Positions 43,629-53,237 of a stretch of 64,000 bases of DNA are shown piece after piece. The notes under the pieces were generated by a model. It was not told the DNA's origin. It made no database searches and saw nothing but the letters and a program-made list of their open reading frames with translations. The DNA comes from an uncultured Flavobacteriaceae bacterium. Lineage in GTDB: Bacteria; Bacteroidota; Bacteroidia; Flavobacteriales; Flavobacteriaceae. Within the stretch, counting starts at the first letter, position 1. Every line of letters starts with the position of its first letter. A program made the position numbers and the translations under genes. The stretch lies in the NCBI GenBank assembly GCA_947500385.1, contig CANMSA010000024.1:1-64000 (forward strand), given 5' to 3'.

Positions 43629-45167
43629 TCAAACCGAGGTGGTATTCTGATTGGTTGCGGTAATCTTGTTCAGCAGGTATTCGCCCCCTAAAATTTCCGA
43701 ACAGGTAAGCACTCCGCTTATGGTTACCCCAAGGATACCGTGCATGTTAAGACTTTGGCCTGTGAAAAACAAGTTGGGAATGCGTGTTCGGGGCGATATA
43801 AATGATTTTAGGGGATTGCTTACATCTTTCACATAGCCGTACATAGATCCTCTATTGCATCCGATATAGTCGCGATATGACAAAGGGGTCGAGGTGTGTA
43901 TCGACTGAATACATGCCCTAATATTCGGAAATTTTTTCTCCAGTTCCTTTAGAAAAACCTCGGTTCGTTTGTTCTTGAATTCCTCGTAGGTTTCGCCCCG
44001 GCTATTTTTATTCGCTACGGTATTGAAGGTATCTTCCCAAGCTGCTACCTCTTCGTACCGCATATAACTAATGGCCGTTAATTGGTCGCCCCATTCATCT
44101 TGGTTTTTACGCACGCCCATACTTACCATATAGGTTTCTGGCCAGCTTTCCCGGGTGTATTGATGCCCGTTCCAGACCGCATCGTAATTTTTAAAATGGT
44201 AATAGTTTTTATTCAGGTAAGGAAACGTTTTCGGCTTCAATACTATATGAATGCTAAAGGCGGAGATGGTACTGTCTATTTCTGCGATACGCTTTCCGTA
44301 AGACTTCCGAAAGTGTTCCGGTCCTACCAATTTAATGGTCGTTTTGGGCTCAATGTTCGATATAAAGAGATCTCCCTTGATCACGGAACCTGTTTTAGTG
44401 GTGACCGAGACTACTTTTTTATCAACCACTTCAAAATCGATTACTTCTTGATGCTTAAAGGCATCACCCCCATGTTCCTTTAATTTTCGAATAAGGCGTT
44501 TGGTAATCTGACTTCCGCCATCCGCACAGCGATAAGCACTTTCAATATAGGAGTTGACCGAAAGGGCATGCACGTAAAACGGACTCTTTTCCGCATCTCC
44601 TGCATACAACAGATTAGACCCCGCCAGTACGGCCCGTAGTTTCTCATTCTGTGTCAAAGAATCGATATAGGGTTTGGCCGGGGACTCGAACATATCGGAA
44701 TCCTCATAATAGGGTTTTCCCAATTTCAGATTGTAAAGCGGAAATTTTTCGCAGGTCTCCCGTAATTTGGCCGTATACGTTCTAATCGCGGTTTCCTCCT
44801 CCGGAAATTGGGAGATAAGGCTATTTTCAAAATTGGCATACCCTTGGGCATGTGGATATTCTTCGGGGTCATCGTCAAAAGTAATAATGTCAAAACCGTT
44901 TGGGTCTAGTTGCTTGAACTCTAGACCTTCGAGAATGCCCAAATAGTCAAAATACCGATACAGGTTTTGCCCTTCGGTGAGTCCTCCCAAGTAGTGGACA
45001 CCGGTATCGAAAATTGTTTTTTCCCGGACAAAGGTCTGTAGATTGCCCCCGTACTGGTTGTTCTTTTCAAGTACGCAGACTGTTTTTCCTTCGCGGGCCA
45101 AAATATTGGCCGCGACCAGACCGCCCATTCCGCTTCCAACCACCACCACGTCGTAGTGCTCCTTCAT
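43629..45167 (-). CDS. CrtI/phytoene-desaturase-like FAD oxidoreductase
   Basis: This is a 512-residue flavoprotein. A Rossmann motif (VVVVGSGMGGLVAANILAREG) is followed by LEKNNQYGG, and the C-terminal end has TGQSLNMHGILGVTISG, the typical shape of CrtI-like or retinol-saturase-like enzymes. These dehydrogenate or saturate polyenes, and a member of this family is regular in flexirubin clusters. The start at 45167 (MKEHYDVVVV) fits better than the ATG four codons earlier. Confidence 0.85.
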   Translation of the reverse strand: MKEHYDVVVVGSGMGGLVAANILAREGKTVCVLEKNNQYGGNLQTFVREKTIFDTGVHYLGGLTEGQNLYRYFDYLGILEGLEFKQLDPNGFDIITFDDDPEEYPHAQGYANFENSLISQFPEEETAIRTYTAKLRETCEKFPLYNLKLGKPYYEDSDMFESPAKPYIDSLTQNEKLRAVLAGSNLLYAGDAEKSPFYVHALSVNSYIESAYRCADGGSQITKRLIRKLKEHGGDAFKHQEVIDFEVVDKKVVSVTTKTGSVIKGDLFISNIEPKTTIKLVGPEHFRKSYGKRIAEIDSTISAFSIHIVLKPKTFPYLNKNYYHFKNYDAVWNGHQYTRESWPETYMVSMGVRKNQDEWGDQLTAISYMRYEEVAAWEDTFNTVANKNSRGETYEEFKNKRTEVFLKELEKKFPNIRACIQSIHTSTPLSYRDYIGCNRGSMYGYVKDVSNPLKSFISPRTRIPNLFFTGQSLNMHGILGVTISGVLTCSEILGGEYLLNKITATNQNTTSV

Positions 45168-45226
45168 TTTTCGTTGCAATTTTTATGCGATAAAGTTATC
45201 ACTTTGTAGACTAGCATAAAACCTTT

Positions 45227-46045
45227 TTACTTTCCTTGATTGGTTCGAAGGGCATACTCGGTCCATGAACCATCATAAATTGCTTTGTTGTTCGCCAGGA
45301 ACGACTCACTAGCCAGGGCAACGACACAGGCCGTGATTCCCGAACCACAGGAGAATACCAACGGTCTTTTTTCTGAAATCAGTGGTTTGAAGAGTGCCTG
45401 CAGTTGTTCTTTTGGCTTGAACTTGCCATTTTCCAGCAAATCGGAGTAGGGGATGTTGATAGACCCTTCTATGTTGCCGCCTCGTAAATCTGCCCTGGGT
45501 TCCGGTACCCGCGAATGAAAACGATCTGCCGAACGTGCGTCGATGACCAGCGCTTCTTCATCTAAGATATTCGTTTGTATGTATTCAAAACTTTTGACCG
45601 CTTCTTGATTTAAGGTAGCTTCAAAATCCCCTAGGCCATAAACTCGGTCAACGGCAGGTTCCGTTTCAAAACCTTCCTTTTCCCAGGCTGGTAGGCCTCC
45701 ATCAAGAACAGTGATATCAGAATGTCCCATGGTACGGAGCATCCACCAGACCCGTGCGCTGGAATAAATGCCTAGATCATCGTACACCACCAACGTACTG
45801 TTTTTACGAATTCCCAGTGCCCGGCATGCGTTTTCAAAACGGGAGGCGGTAGGAAGTGTATTCGGAAAAGCACTTCCTTGATCACTAAAGGCCTTTTTAA
45901 TATCAAAAAACCGAGCGCCCTTAATACGTCGTTTTTCGCTAGGGGTGTTGGTGCCGACCACTTTTGGAATGGTACCATCCAGGATGATTAGGTCGGGATT
46001 GTTCAACTGTTTATGTAACTCGCTTGCACTAATAAGATGTTGCAT
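45227..46045 (-). CDS. Rhodanese-type sulfurtransferase (3-mercaptopyruvate/thiosulfate)
   Basis: This 272-residue two-domain rhodanese has the catalytic Cys233 in FSCGSGITACV, the CGSG(V/I)T loop typical of 3-mercaptopyruvate sulfurtransferase. The N-terminal half has DARFFDI-type and VVYDDLGIYSSARVWW segments. It sits inside the pigment cluster between the CrtI-like gene and the MMPL gene, 48 and 11 bases away. A link to pigment chemistry is not known to me. Confidence 0.9.
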   Translation of the reverse strand: MQHLISASELHKQLNNPDLIILDGTIPKVVGTNTPSEKRRIKGARFFDIKKAFSDQGSAFPNTLPTASRFENACRALGIRKNSTLVVYDDLGIYSSARVWWMLRTMGHSDITVLDGGLPAWEKEGFETEPAVDRVYGLGDFEATLNQEAVKSFEYIQTNILDEEALVIDARSADRFHSRVPEPRADLRGGNIEGSINIPYSDLLENGKFKPKEQLQALFKPLISEKRPLVFSCGSGITACVVALASESFLANNKAIYDGSWTEYALRTNQGK

Positions 46046-46056
46046 TGTTCTTCAAT

Positions 46057-49000
46057 TTAAGATCTTGTAAACAGTACGTAGTGTTGGGTATCCGTTCGCT
46101 GGTTCATATTAAATTTGGCGGCCTCTAATTTGGTAGGCAACTTTACATCCTTTAAAATAATCAATTTTTCGATGGAAGCGAGCGATTCCGTTGGTATGGC
46201 CGCAGCGTCGAATGCACCTGAATCGATTAACAACGTCTGGTGTGGTGCCGAAAAGAGCTCTTCCTTGGTATCTGTCACGGTAATTTTACTATACCGTTGG
46301 GTCAAAAAATTGTTCTTTAAAAGATTTCGAGCATCTTCCCGTGTCAAGAATACGCTTATCTTTCGGTCTATTGCATCGAGGGCCAATAATAGATCTAGCT
46401 GCCCGAACCCATTGGAAATGTGTGCAATTCTATCTTCTTTTCCAAGTTGTTTTATGAGCTCGAAATAGGAGTCTTTCCTTGATGTCAAATCACTTTTCAC
46501 CGCTTTGTAAATGGGGTCGCCCTTGTACCGGTAATGTGCTAATATGGTCTTGTGCCAATAGGCTTCTTTTTCGATTTGAGATCTTACATTGCGGAACTGC
46601 TTTCTAAAATACACACCGATTTGTTTGCAGTGCTCTTTGTAAGACGTGCCAAATCGATGATCGGTGGTTTTGATTCTTGGCAATAGTTCTATGGTAATGC
46701 TTCCATCCCTGATAATAAAACTTCCCTTGGGCAATACTTCCGAATTTCCATGGATCAATACGGGCAAAATATCCAGTTGAAACTGTTCTGCCAGATAAAA
46801 AGCCCCCTTGTGAAACCGCTTGATCTTGTTGGTGCTGGATCTTGTTCCCTCGGGAAAAGCTATCAAACTAAACCCTTGTGCCACTTTTTCTTTTAAATAT
46901 GCTTCCCCGTTTTCAATTCCGCCAGAAACAGGGTATGCTCCGGCCAGTTTGGCGGCGCTTCCGAACACCGGGGAATTGTAGACCCAATCATTCACCAAAA
47001 AGATAATTTTGGGATGCAGCATCCCAATCGATAAGATGTCTAAAAAGGAGGTATGATTGGCAATGATCATTGCCGGTTGTGCAAAATCTTCCTTGTGCGG
47101 GTTGTTTATCTTTTTGGAAACAAATCCATTCGTGTACAATACCGATCCCATTAATTTGGAAATTACCTTGTGAAAACCTTCATTTGGTCTATTGCGTTGT
47201 GCCGGCGAAATTTTAAGAACTACCCATGCATATACAGAAAGGAGCAAGCCGCCCATTCCGAAATATCCGAAAGACAGTAGCGAATGAAACAAGAGGCGAA
47301 TACTAATTGGCCTTTTTTTGGAACTGCCGATCAATAGGCGAAACAGCAGGGGTTGTATGGTAAAGGCCACGAAGGCCGCGCATAAAATTCCGATCAACGA
47401 AACCACCGAAATCGTGTACAGAACAGGGTGTTTGGCAAAAACAAGTACCCCTACACCGGCGATGGTAGTTATAACGGAAAGCACGATCGAGGTTTTATGT
47501 GTGGCAAGGGTTTTAAGCCCGGAGCGGTATTCGGTCAAAAGGCCATTGGTAATAAAAATGCTGTAATCGACTCCAAGCCCAAAAATAAAGCTGCAAATAA
47601 TAATGTTAAAAATGTTGAACTCAATATGAAAGAGCCCCATAATACCCACGGTCAGAAACCAGGTCAGGAATATAGGAATACTGGTTACCAAGGTCAAAGA
47701 AAGGCTTCGATAAAAAAGTAAGAGAATGACCAATACAACAACAAGCGAATAGCCGATGAGGCTATTGAAGTCATTCTTGAGGTTCCCTAAAAAGGTTTCG
47801 TTTACTTGTTGGCGATCGATCAACAGGGTGTTTGGGTCGTCTTTGAAACGTTCCCGAATGGTGTCGATGGCGTCGGCTTCTACCTTTACCAAGGAGGTAA
47901 TGGTAGTGCCATTTTCATCCTCCACAATATAGTCGTCTACGGCAAACGATTGTACAACTTCGAAATCGGGAATTTGCAAAGGACTGAAATCGGTTTCAAG
48001 CAGTTGATAAAAATCGGAAAACGTGCTTTCCTTAAAACCAAAGCTGGCACTACTTTCGATAAGGTCTTGTTGAAGGGTGCGCACCTTTTCGGTTTCCCAG
48101 AATTGCTTCCAAACGGCAATCTTTTGCTGTTGTCGTTCCGTGGAACGTACCAAGGCACCAATAGAACTAAAACTAATCACCTGCCCCTTTGCTTTTAACC
48201 GATCCAATGTTTCATAGATAGAATCGTTTTTTTGTAATACCCGATCGGCCGTTTTTCCGTAGGTAGAAATATAGATCGATTTTGAGCTGATATCGGTCAG
48301 TTTTTCAAGGCGCCTCCTAGCCTCTATTAACTGCTCTGGCTCATAGTTAAGTTTCGTAAGGTCCTTGTTGAAAACGACCGTTCCGTAGGTAAAAGTACTC
48401 AGGACGGTGATTGCCAGCACCAATAAAACGGCCCATTTGTTTTGATGGATGTGGTAAGCGGCCAAGCGATCCAAGATTGTTTTTTTGCCGTTCGTTTTTA
48501 CCGTACGATATACTTGAGGGATAAATAATAAGGCGAATAAAGAAGCACCCAGTACACTTACGGCGGCAAAAATTCCTAAATCCTGTAAGGCTTGCGATTC
48601 CAAAAATAACAAACATAAAAAGGCGGAAGCCGTGGTAAGACTGCTCATCAAAATAGAGGGGGCGACCTCTTGGTAAAGGCTTTGCAAGCTTTTTCCGTTT
48701 CTAATATGCGTAAGAATATGCAGGGCATAATCTAGCGTAACACCCAACAATACCGATCCGATTCCCAACGAAATTGCGGAGATTTTGGTACGCAAAAGAC
48801 ATAGAAAGGCAACGGCCAATAGTACACCGAAAATGGTAGGGGTAAACAAGATAAGGGGTAAGGCTAATTTGCGATAGAAAAAGATTAGAAGCAGGGCCAA
48901 TAAGGTCATGGCGATACTCACGGTAAACTGAATATCTTGTCTAATTTGTTGGGCGTTGGCCACGGCCACCAGCGCCGCGCCATAGTATTCCCCTTGGGTT

Positions 49001-49737
49001 TTAGCACCGTATTTTTTATTCAGTTGGGCTTGTAGCTCGTAAAGGCTGTCGGCAAAAGGCATATTCTTATCGGTGCCGTTTGAACCGTAGGTCGGGGTAA
49101 TAAATAATAGGATGTTGGTTTCTTCCTTGTCAAGCAGAAAACCATTTTTTAGCTTAAAATCGTCTCCGATTCCCAGCTGCTGCAATTTTTTAAGCGCTAT
49201 GAAAGACAGGCCCAAAGGATCTTTCAGAATGGTTTTTTTTGCAATGATGCCCGAAGGAGAAATAAGGGTGCGGTAATTTTTTTCGGTTAGTTTCGCGATA
49301 CTGTCCTTCGATAATTTTGCCTGTATCCGTTCATAATCGGAAGGGGAAAGAAATAGCGGTAGATTGTTGTAGATAAGGTCGAGGGTTTTGGGAATATCAT
49401 CGTCGTTTACCCTTCCTTGAATGTTTTTTACGAAGGCCGCGTTGTTCTTTTGTAGGCTGTCCAAAAATTCGGTGGCGTAGGTGGTGAGATCGGCGACCGT
49501 ACCTTCTGTCCCCTTTTTGATATTTACTACGATTTTATCAGTGAACGTAATCGACTTTAAGACCTTTTGAATGCGTTTTGCCTCATTGTTTGCAGGAATT
49601 AAAGAGGTAATATCATCCTCGAATCGAATTCCCCTCACTAAGGTCAACAATGCCAACACAAGTGCTAAGAGAACGCCGGTGCTCGCCCACTTCTTTCTTT
49701 GAATCAAAAGGAATGTCCTATGAAGTATATTACCCAT
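46057..49737 (-). CDS. Fused MMPL transporter / acyltransferase / methyltransferase-like protein
   Basis: This 1226-residue fusion begins with an RND-type MMPL exporter (about 1-800): two blocks of transmembrane helices with GVTLDYALHILTHIR and GLGVDYSIFITNGLL, and a large periplasmic loop in each half. A 1-acyl-glycerol-3-phosphate acyltransferase domain follows with His895 of NHTSFLD (HX4D) and FPEGTRSS. The last 130 residues look like a class I methyltransferase whose motif I is degraded (ISNGFGQ). It probably exports or acylates the pigment at the membrane. I chose the start at 49737, which overlaps the GT2 gene by eight bases. Confidence 0.85.
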   Translation of the reverse strand: MGNILHRTFLLIQRKKWASTGVLLALVLALLTLVRGIRFEDDITSLIPANNEAKRIQKVLKSITFTDKIVVNIKKGTEGTVADLTTYATEFLDSLQKNNAAFVKNIQGRVNDDDIPKTLDLIYNNLPLFLSPSDYERIQAKLSKDSIAKLTEKNYRTLISPSGIIAKKTILKDPLGLSFIALKKLQQLGIGDDFKLKNGFLLDKEETNILLFITPTYGSNGTDKNMPFADSLYELQAQLNKKYGAKTQGEYYGAALVAVANAQQIRQDIQFTVSIAMTLLALLLIFFYRKLALPLILFTPTIFGVLLAVAFLCLLRTKISAISLGIGSVLLGVTLDYALHILTHIRNGKSLQSLYQEVAPSILMSSLTTASAFLCLLFLESQALQDLGIFAAVSVLGASLFALLFIPQVYRTVKTNGKKTILDRLAAYHIHQNKWAVLLVLAITVLSTFTYGTVVFNKDLTKLNYEPEQLIEARRRLEKLTDISSKSIYISTYGKTADRVLQKNDSIYETLDRLKAKGQVISFSSIGALVRSTERQQQKIAVWKQFWETEKVRTLQQDLIESSASFGFKESTFSDFYQLLETDFSPLQIPDFEVVQSFAVDDYIVEDENGTTITSLVKVEADAIDTIRERFKDDPNTLLIDRQQVNETFLGNLKNDFNSLIGYSLVVVLVILLLFYRSLSLTLVTSIPIFLTWFLTVGIMGLFHIEFNIFNIIICSFIFGLGVDYSIFITNGLLTEYRSGLKTLATHKTSIVLSVITTIAGVGVLVFAKHPVLYTISVVSLIGILCAAFVAFTIQPLLFRLLIGSSKKRPISIRLLFHSLLSFGYFGMGGLLLSVYAWVVLKISPAQRNRPNEGFHKVISKLMGSVLYTNGFVSKKINNPHKEDFAQPAMIIANHTSFLDILSIGMLHPKIIFLVNDWVYNSPVFGSAAKLAGAYPVSGGIENGEAYLKEKVAQGFSLIAFPEGTRSSTNKIKRFHKGAFYLAEQFQLDILPVLIHGNSEVLPKGSFIIRDGSITIELLPRIKTTDHRFGTSYKEHCKQIGVYFRKQFRNVRSQIEKEAYWHKTILAHYRYKGDPIYKAVKSDLTSRKDSYFELIKQLGKEDRIAHISNGFGQLDLLLALDAIDRKISVFLTREDARNLLKNNFLTQRYSKITVTDTKEELFSAPHQTLLIDSGAFDAAAIPTESLASIEKLIILKDVKLPTKLEAAKFNMNQRTDTQHYVLFTRS

Positions 49738-50932
49738 TATCGACCACCATTTTTTTCTTAGCCATGCGTGTAAGTACAAGATAACCTATTGTTCCAAAAA
49801 GAACGGCAGCGACCATCGCCAGCGCAAAACTACCTACGATATATGTCTTTAGATGTTTCATCATCTCACTGGGTTGTGTGAGATTTTCGATCGAAAAAGA
49901 AAGTTCGCTGCCAATAAGGAACATCCCCATTTGTAAACTGCCGTAAAGGACAAAGGGGATAAGCGGCGGAATGCTCACATTTGAAAAAGTAAAGGCAATG
50001 ACCTTGTTGAGTTTTAGAAAAACTGCCAACGTAAAGACGATCAACGTATGAAAACCCCAAAAGGGGCTAATGCCTACAAAAGTTCCCAAGGCGATGGAGA
50101 GCGCTTTCTTTTTTGGCGAATCGTCGTGCTGCAGAACGTTCTCTTGGAGGTATTTTTTAACTCCTTTTTTTTTAATCTTCCGAATCAAATCCCGGGGTTT
50201 GATATAAAAAATAGCAACGATTACCAGCCAGGTATTTAAAATGCTGATTCTCGTAAAGTCGGGCACAGTGCGAAAATGAGATACCCTTTCGGTTTCATCG
50301 TAGGAGATTTTTACCGGAACGTTTTCAACCAAGGTGCCGTTCCAAGCCGCTTTTACGATGACTTCGATCTCGAATTCAAATTTAGGCGTGTACAATCGCA
50401 ATTTTTCGATTTCTTTTAGAGGATACAGCCGATAGCCACATTGAGTGTCTTTAAGCCATTTTCCGGTTTCGAACCAGAACCAAAAATTTGAAAAAGTATT
50501 GCCAAAACTACTTTTGCCCGGTACATCCGACTGGGCCATGTTTCGTGCACCGATATAGAGGGCATTTTTCGTGTTCCCGTTTTTCAGGGCCTCTAAGAAT
50601 ACGGGAACATCTTCGGGAAAGTGCTGCCCGTCCGAATCTATGGTGATTGCATAGTCATATCCCAGGCTCAAGGCTTTTGCAAACCCTGCTTGCAACGCAC
50701 TGCCTTTGCCCTTATTTTTAGGGAAATGTATCTGATGAATCTGTGTATATGATTTAAGAATAGCGGCGGTCCCATCGGTAGCGCCATCGTTCACGACAAG
50801 AATGTCCGTTGTACGTTCCAGAAGGCCGTCCAATACCCTCTGTAAGGTACCCTCGTTATTGTAGGTAGGTACCAGAATACAGCAACTGAATTGTTGCATA
50901 GACTCTTGAATACTAGGAGCGTTGGTAAGCAC
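49730..50932 (-). CDS. GT2 glycosyltransferase with DUF2062 C-terminus
   Basis: This 400-residue protein has an N-terminal GT2 domain (VPTYNNEGTLQRVLDGLLE, VVNDGATDGT, IDSDGQHFPEDV with the DxD-like DSD). It resembles dolichyl-phosphate mannose synthase. The C-terminal DUF2062 part (about 265-390) has GTFVGISPFWGFHTLI and several membrane helices. This fusion recurs in aryl polyene clusters. A sugar or lipid-linked donor is expected, but the substrate is not known. It overlaps the MMPL gene. Confidence 0.85.
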   Translation of the reverse strand: MLTNAPSIQESMQQFSCCILVPTYNNEGTLQRVLDGLLERTTDILVVNDGATDGTAAILKSYTQIHQIHFPKNKGKGSALQAGFAKALSLGYDYAITIDSDGQHFPEDVPVFLEALKNGNTKNALYIGARNMAQSDVPGKSSFGNTFSNFWFWFETGKWLKDTQCGYRLYPLKEIEKLRLYTPKFEFEIEVIVKAAWNGTLVENVPVKISYDETERVSHFRTVPDFTRISILNTWLVIVAIFYIKPRDLIRKIKKKGVKKYLQENVLQHDDSPKKKALSIALGTFVGISPFWGFHTLIVFTLAVFLKLNKVIAFTFSNVSIPPLIPFVLYGSLQMGMFLIGSELSFSIENLTQPSEMMKHLKTYIVGSFALAMVAAVLFGTIGYLVLTRMAKKKMVVDNG

Positions 50933-51008
50933 TGTGTTTCGGTTCGGGTAGGCTTGCTAAGAAGCTTCTTATTCAGCACAAATATACGCAATAACGCCCC
51001 AACGGAAA

Positions 51009-51506
51009 CTACTGCCGCGAAACGGATCGCTTCTCGTTAGCGTCAAAAACATCGGACTGTGAGACGTATCCTTGAATGTATTTTTTCGACTCTTTGTTCT
51101 TTACTTCCGAAAGATGGTTTAAGATATGGATTTTGTCTTTATCCATATGTTTTTTATAGCCCGTAATGCGGGGTGCATTTTCTTTTACGCTAAGGCGTAT
51201 ATAACGAATTTCTACGTTGTTCGGAGCTTGCTCCACGGCAAATTCGATATAGCCGACCCCTTCTCTAAAAAAGGCCTTTTTTTCTTTGATAGTCTTCGCG
51301 TATTTTGCCATTAAGGTGGTTGTAGCCCCCTTATAGGCAATGAGCAACGCGTCACTTTCTTTCGAGATGTCCCCAAGATCGTTATACAACTGCTTTGTCT
51401 TTTCCGCGTCGGTAGATGCTTCCCGGTATTGCTGGCGTACTTGTGAAATATCGGGAGCTACTACGACCGTGGCCATAATTGTTAGAAGGAGAAAAATACT
51501 TTTCAT
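51009..51506 (-). CDS. Secreted helical protein of the pigment cluster
   Basis: This 165-residue protein has a predicted signal (MKSIFLLLTIMATVVVA) and a helical mature part with repeated pattern QVRQQYREASTDAEKTKQL, LIAYKGATTTLMAKYAKT and NNVEIRYIRLSVKENAP, possibly TPR-like. A short gap (76 and 89 bases) separates it from both neighbours, larger than most in this run. I do not recognise a family; position suggests a periplasmic accessory role. Confidence 0.65.
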   Translation of the reverse strand: MKSIFLLLTIMATVVVAPDISQVRQQYREASTDAEKTKQLYNDLGDISKESDALLIAYKGATTTLMAKYAKTIKEKKAFFREGVGYIEFAVEQAPNNVEIRYIRLSVKENAPRITGYKKHMDKDKIHILNHLSEVKNKESKKYIQGYVSQSDVFDANEKRSVSRQ

Positions 51507-51595
51507 CTGTTACGTTTTATTGCTATTGTGAGGCCATGTAATTCATCATGGAACCTCTTAGCGGGAATCTAAAATGGTAATGGCTAATTGTACCA

Positions 51596-51964
51596 TTAAC
51601 TAAGAATTTTAAAGGATGCACTCAACTTTAGTGCTATTGTATCCTCAAAACTTACAGTATTCTTCACCTTTATGAATTCCTCCACTTCGGAAATGGCCAG
51701 GGTAAGTTGTATCGTATCGTTCTTCTCAGGGTTAATGATCGCCATAAATTTAATGTTCGAAGCGACCGATAAAAAGAGTGTTTTCCCTGTGGCCTGTTCG
51801 GTTAGCTCCTTGATCATTTGAATCATACACACACCGGGCATCACTGGGTTTCCGGGAAAGTGCCCCTTAAATACCGCATGCTCTTTGTGCAGTTTTATCA
51901 AAGCGGTCACGTTTTGCGCCTCTTGCTCAAAATGAATGACAGAGTACAATCCTTCTATTAGCAT
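51596..51964 (-). CDS. FabZ-like hotdog dehydratase, catalytic Glu replaced
   Basis: This is a 122-residue single hotdog domain. The FabZ loop is intact with His in GHFPGNPVMPGV, but the residue usually supplying the catalytic Glu (PGVLxxEAxAQ) reads PGVCMIQMIKE, a Gln at that position. It may be a weak dehydratase or an acyl-ACP binding partner. It lies 12 bases after the LolB-like gene. Confidence 0.75.
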   Translation of the reverse strand: MLIEGLYSVIHFEQEAQNVTALIKLHKEHAVFKGHFPGNPVMPGVCMIQMIKELTEQATGKTLFLSVASNIKFMAIINPEKNDTIQLTLAISEVEEFIKVKNTVSFEDTIALKLSASFKILS

Positions 51965-51976
51965 ATGTGCAAAGTT

Positions 51977-52588
51977 TTAATCTATAATAGCGTTTAGTGC
52001 TATGGTCAGTTTAAAGTTACGATGGGTCATTTTAATCTGGTGTGCAATGTTATCATTTATTTGGGAAAATTGAAAAACTACTTTAGGGACCCCTTTTCCC
52101 ATACGTGCAATCTGCACCAATTGCCCGTTTTTAGACCAATAAAAATGTTTCTTTCCCAAAATGGCTGTTGCTGTAAGGGATTCCCCGTTTTTTTGATACT
52201 GTTTCAAAATCGTATTCTCTTCCCTTATCAATGCCGTAAAGTCTTTTCGAAGAATGTTGATCAGGATTTTACGATCCAAGTCCTTTACAATTCTATTGAC
52301 GGTAAACTGGTCTTTTGAAAAGGAAAAATCGAAGAGTGTATTCCCCATTTCGGTTGTGAATGCAATGCGGTGTGCTGCCGGCCCAAGCTTTTTTAACACC
52401 AAAATACCCCCAAAAGAGGTATCGAACACATCTATGTTGGCTTTGTAAACATAATCGACCGAGGGGTCTGAAAAATAGGGGTTTTGAATTGATGTCTTTA
52501 AAGCTTCAACCTTTTCAAAACCATGCTTCTTCGGATAGGATCCGCATCCCACCACCAAAAAAATAAGACTAATGAGAAAAAACCGCAT
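51977..52588 (-). CDS. LolB-like lipoprotein
   Basis: This 203-residue lipoprotein has lipobox VVGCG. The mature part is beta-rich (DYVYKANIDVFDTSFGGILVLKK, RIAFTTEMGNTLFDFSFSKD, ATAILGKKHFYWSKNGQLVQIA), in the manner of the LolA/LolB open barrel. It overlaps the LolA-like gene by 20 bases, so the pair would form a periplasmic carrier and an outer-membrane acceptor for a lipidic product. Confidence 0.65.
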   Translation of the reverse strand: MRFFLISLIFLVVGCGSYPKKHGFEKVEALKTSIQNPYFSDPSVDYVYKANIDVFDTSFGGILVLKKLGPAAHRIAFTTEMGNTLFDFSFSKDQFTVNRIVKDLDRKILINILRKDFTALIREENTILKQYQKNGESLTATAILGKKHFYWSKNGQLVQIARMGKGVPKVVFQFSQINDNIAHQIKMTHRNFKLTIALNAIID

Positions 52589-53237
52589 CGGGTATGGGTT
52601 GGTTCTGTTTCCTGTTACTAAAAACGATTTGCGTATAGTCGTCCGATGGTTCGATCATTTTAACGGCTTCGACTTCCCCCGTTGCATTAAAGCGGATGTG
52701 AAAGGCCTTTATAAACGCTGCGAATTGCTGATCTTTTGGCATGAAATGGACAAGGCTGTTCTCTTTTTCGAAGAAATAGCGTATCTCAAAAGCACTATCA
52801 TCGAACATATCTCCCCTGATACTGGCGGTAATCAACTGGTTTAGTTGCTTAAAAACCTTATTGCTTCCTAGATCCATATCACTTTTAGACCCGTTATCAT
52901 TTATATACAATTTCTCATCTTTAAATAATACGGCATAGGAAAAGGGGGTTGTATATTCCCATTTAACGATGTTTGGGGCTTTAAAAGCCAATGTTCCTTT
53001 TGATTCGATATCGTTCGAGAGAAAATCGAGATGTTTGTGTTGGATGAAATCACTGCTAATCGTCCTTGTTGCCTTCGCCTGGTCCTTTACTTTGGAGCGC
53101 AGGGCCGTAGCTTCCGCGTTCGTCATTGGAACCTGTGCCAGTAGTAGGGTTCCTGAGAAAAATAAATAGGATAAAAGACCTAAGGCGTACAACCGTTTAG
53201 GACCACCTAGAAGAAAGGAAAAAAATCGACTACGCAT
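52569..53237 (-). CDS. LolA-family periplasmic carrier protein
   Basis: This 222-residue exported protein (signal LYALGLLSYLFFSGTLLLAQ) shows the LolA pattern: TISSDFIQHKHLDFLSNDIESKG, LAFKAPNIVKWEYTTPFSYAV, DEKLYIND and FEIRYFFEKENSLVHFMPKD. LolA ferries lipoproteins across the periplasm; cluster-borne copies are thought to ferry the pigment or its lipid. It overlaps the deacetylase gene upstream by eight bases. Confidence 0.85.
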   Translation of the reverse strand: MRSRFFSFLLGGPKRLYALGLLSYLFFSGTLLLAQVPMTNAEATALRSKVKDQAKATRTISSDFIQHKHLDFLSNDIESKGTLAFKAPNIVKWEYTTPFSYAVLFKDEKLYINDNGSKSDMDLGSNKVFKQLNQLITASIRGDMFDDSAFEIRYFFEKENSLVHFMPKDQQFAAFIKAFHIRFNATGEVEAVKMIEPSDDYTQIVFSNRKQNQPIPDAVFSH

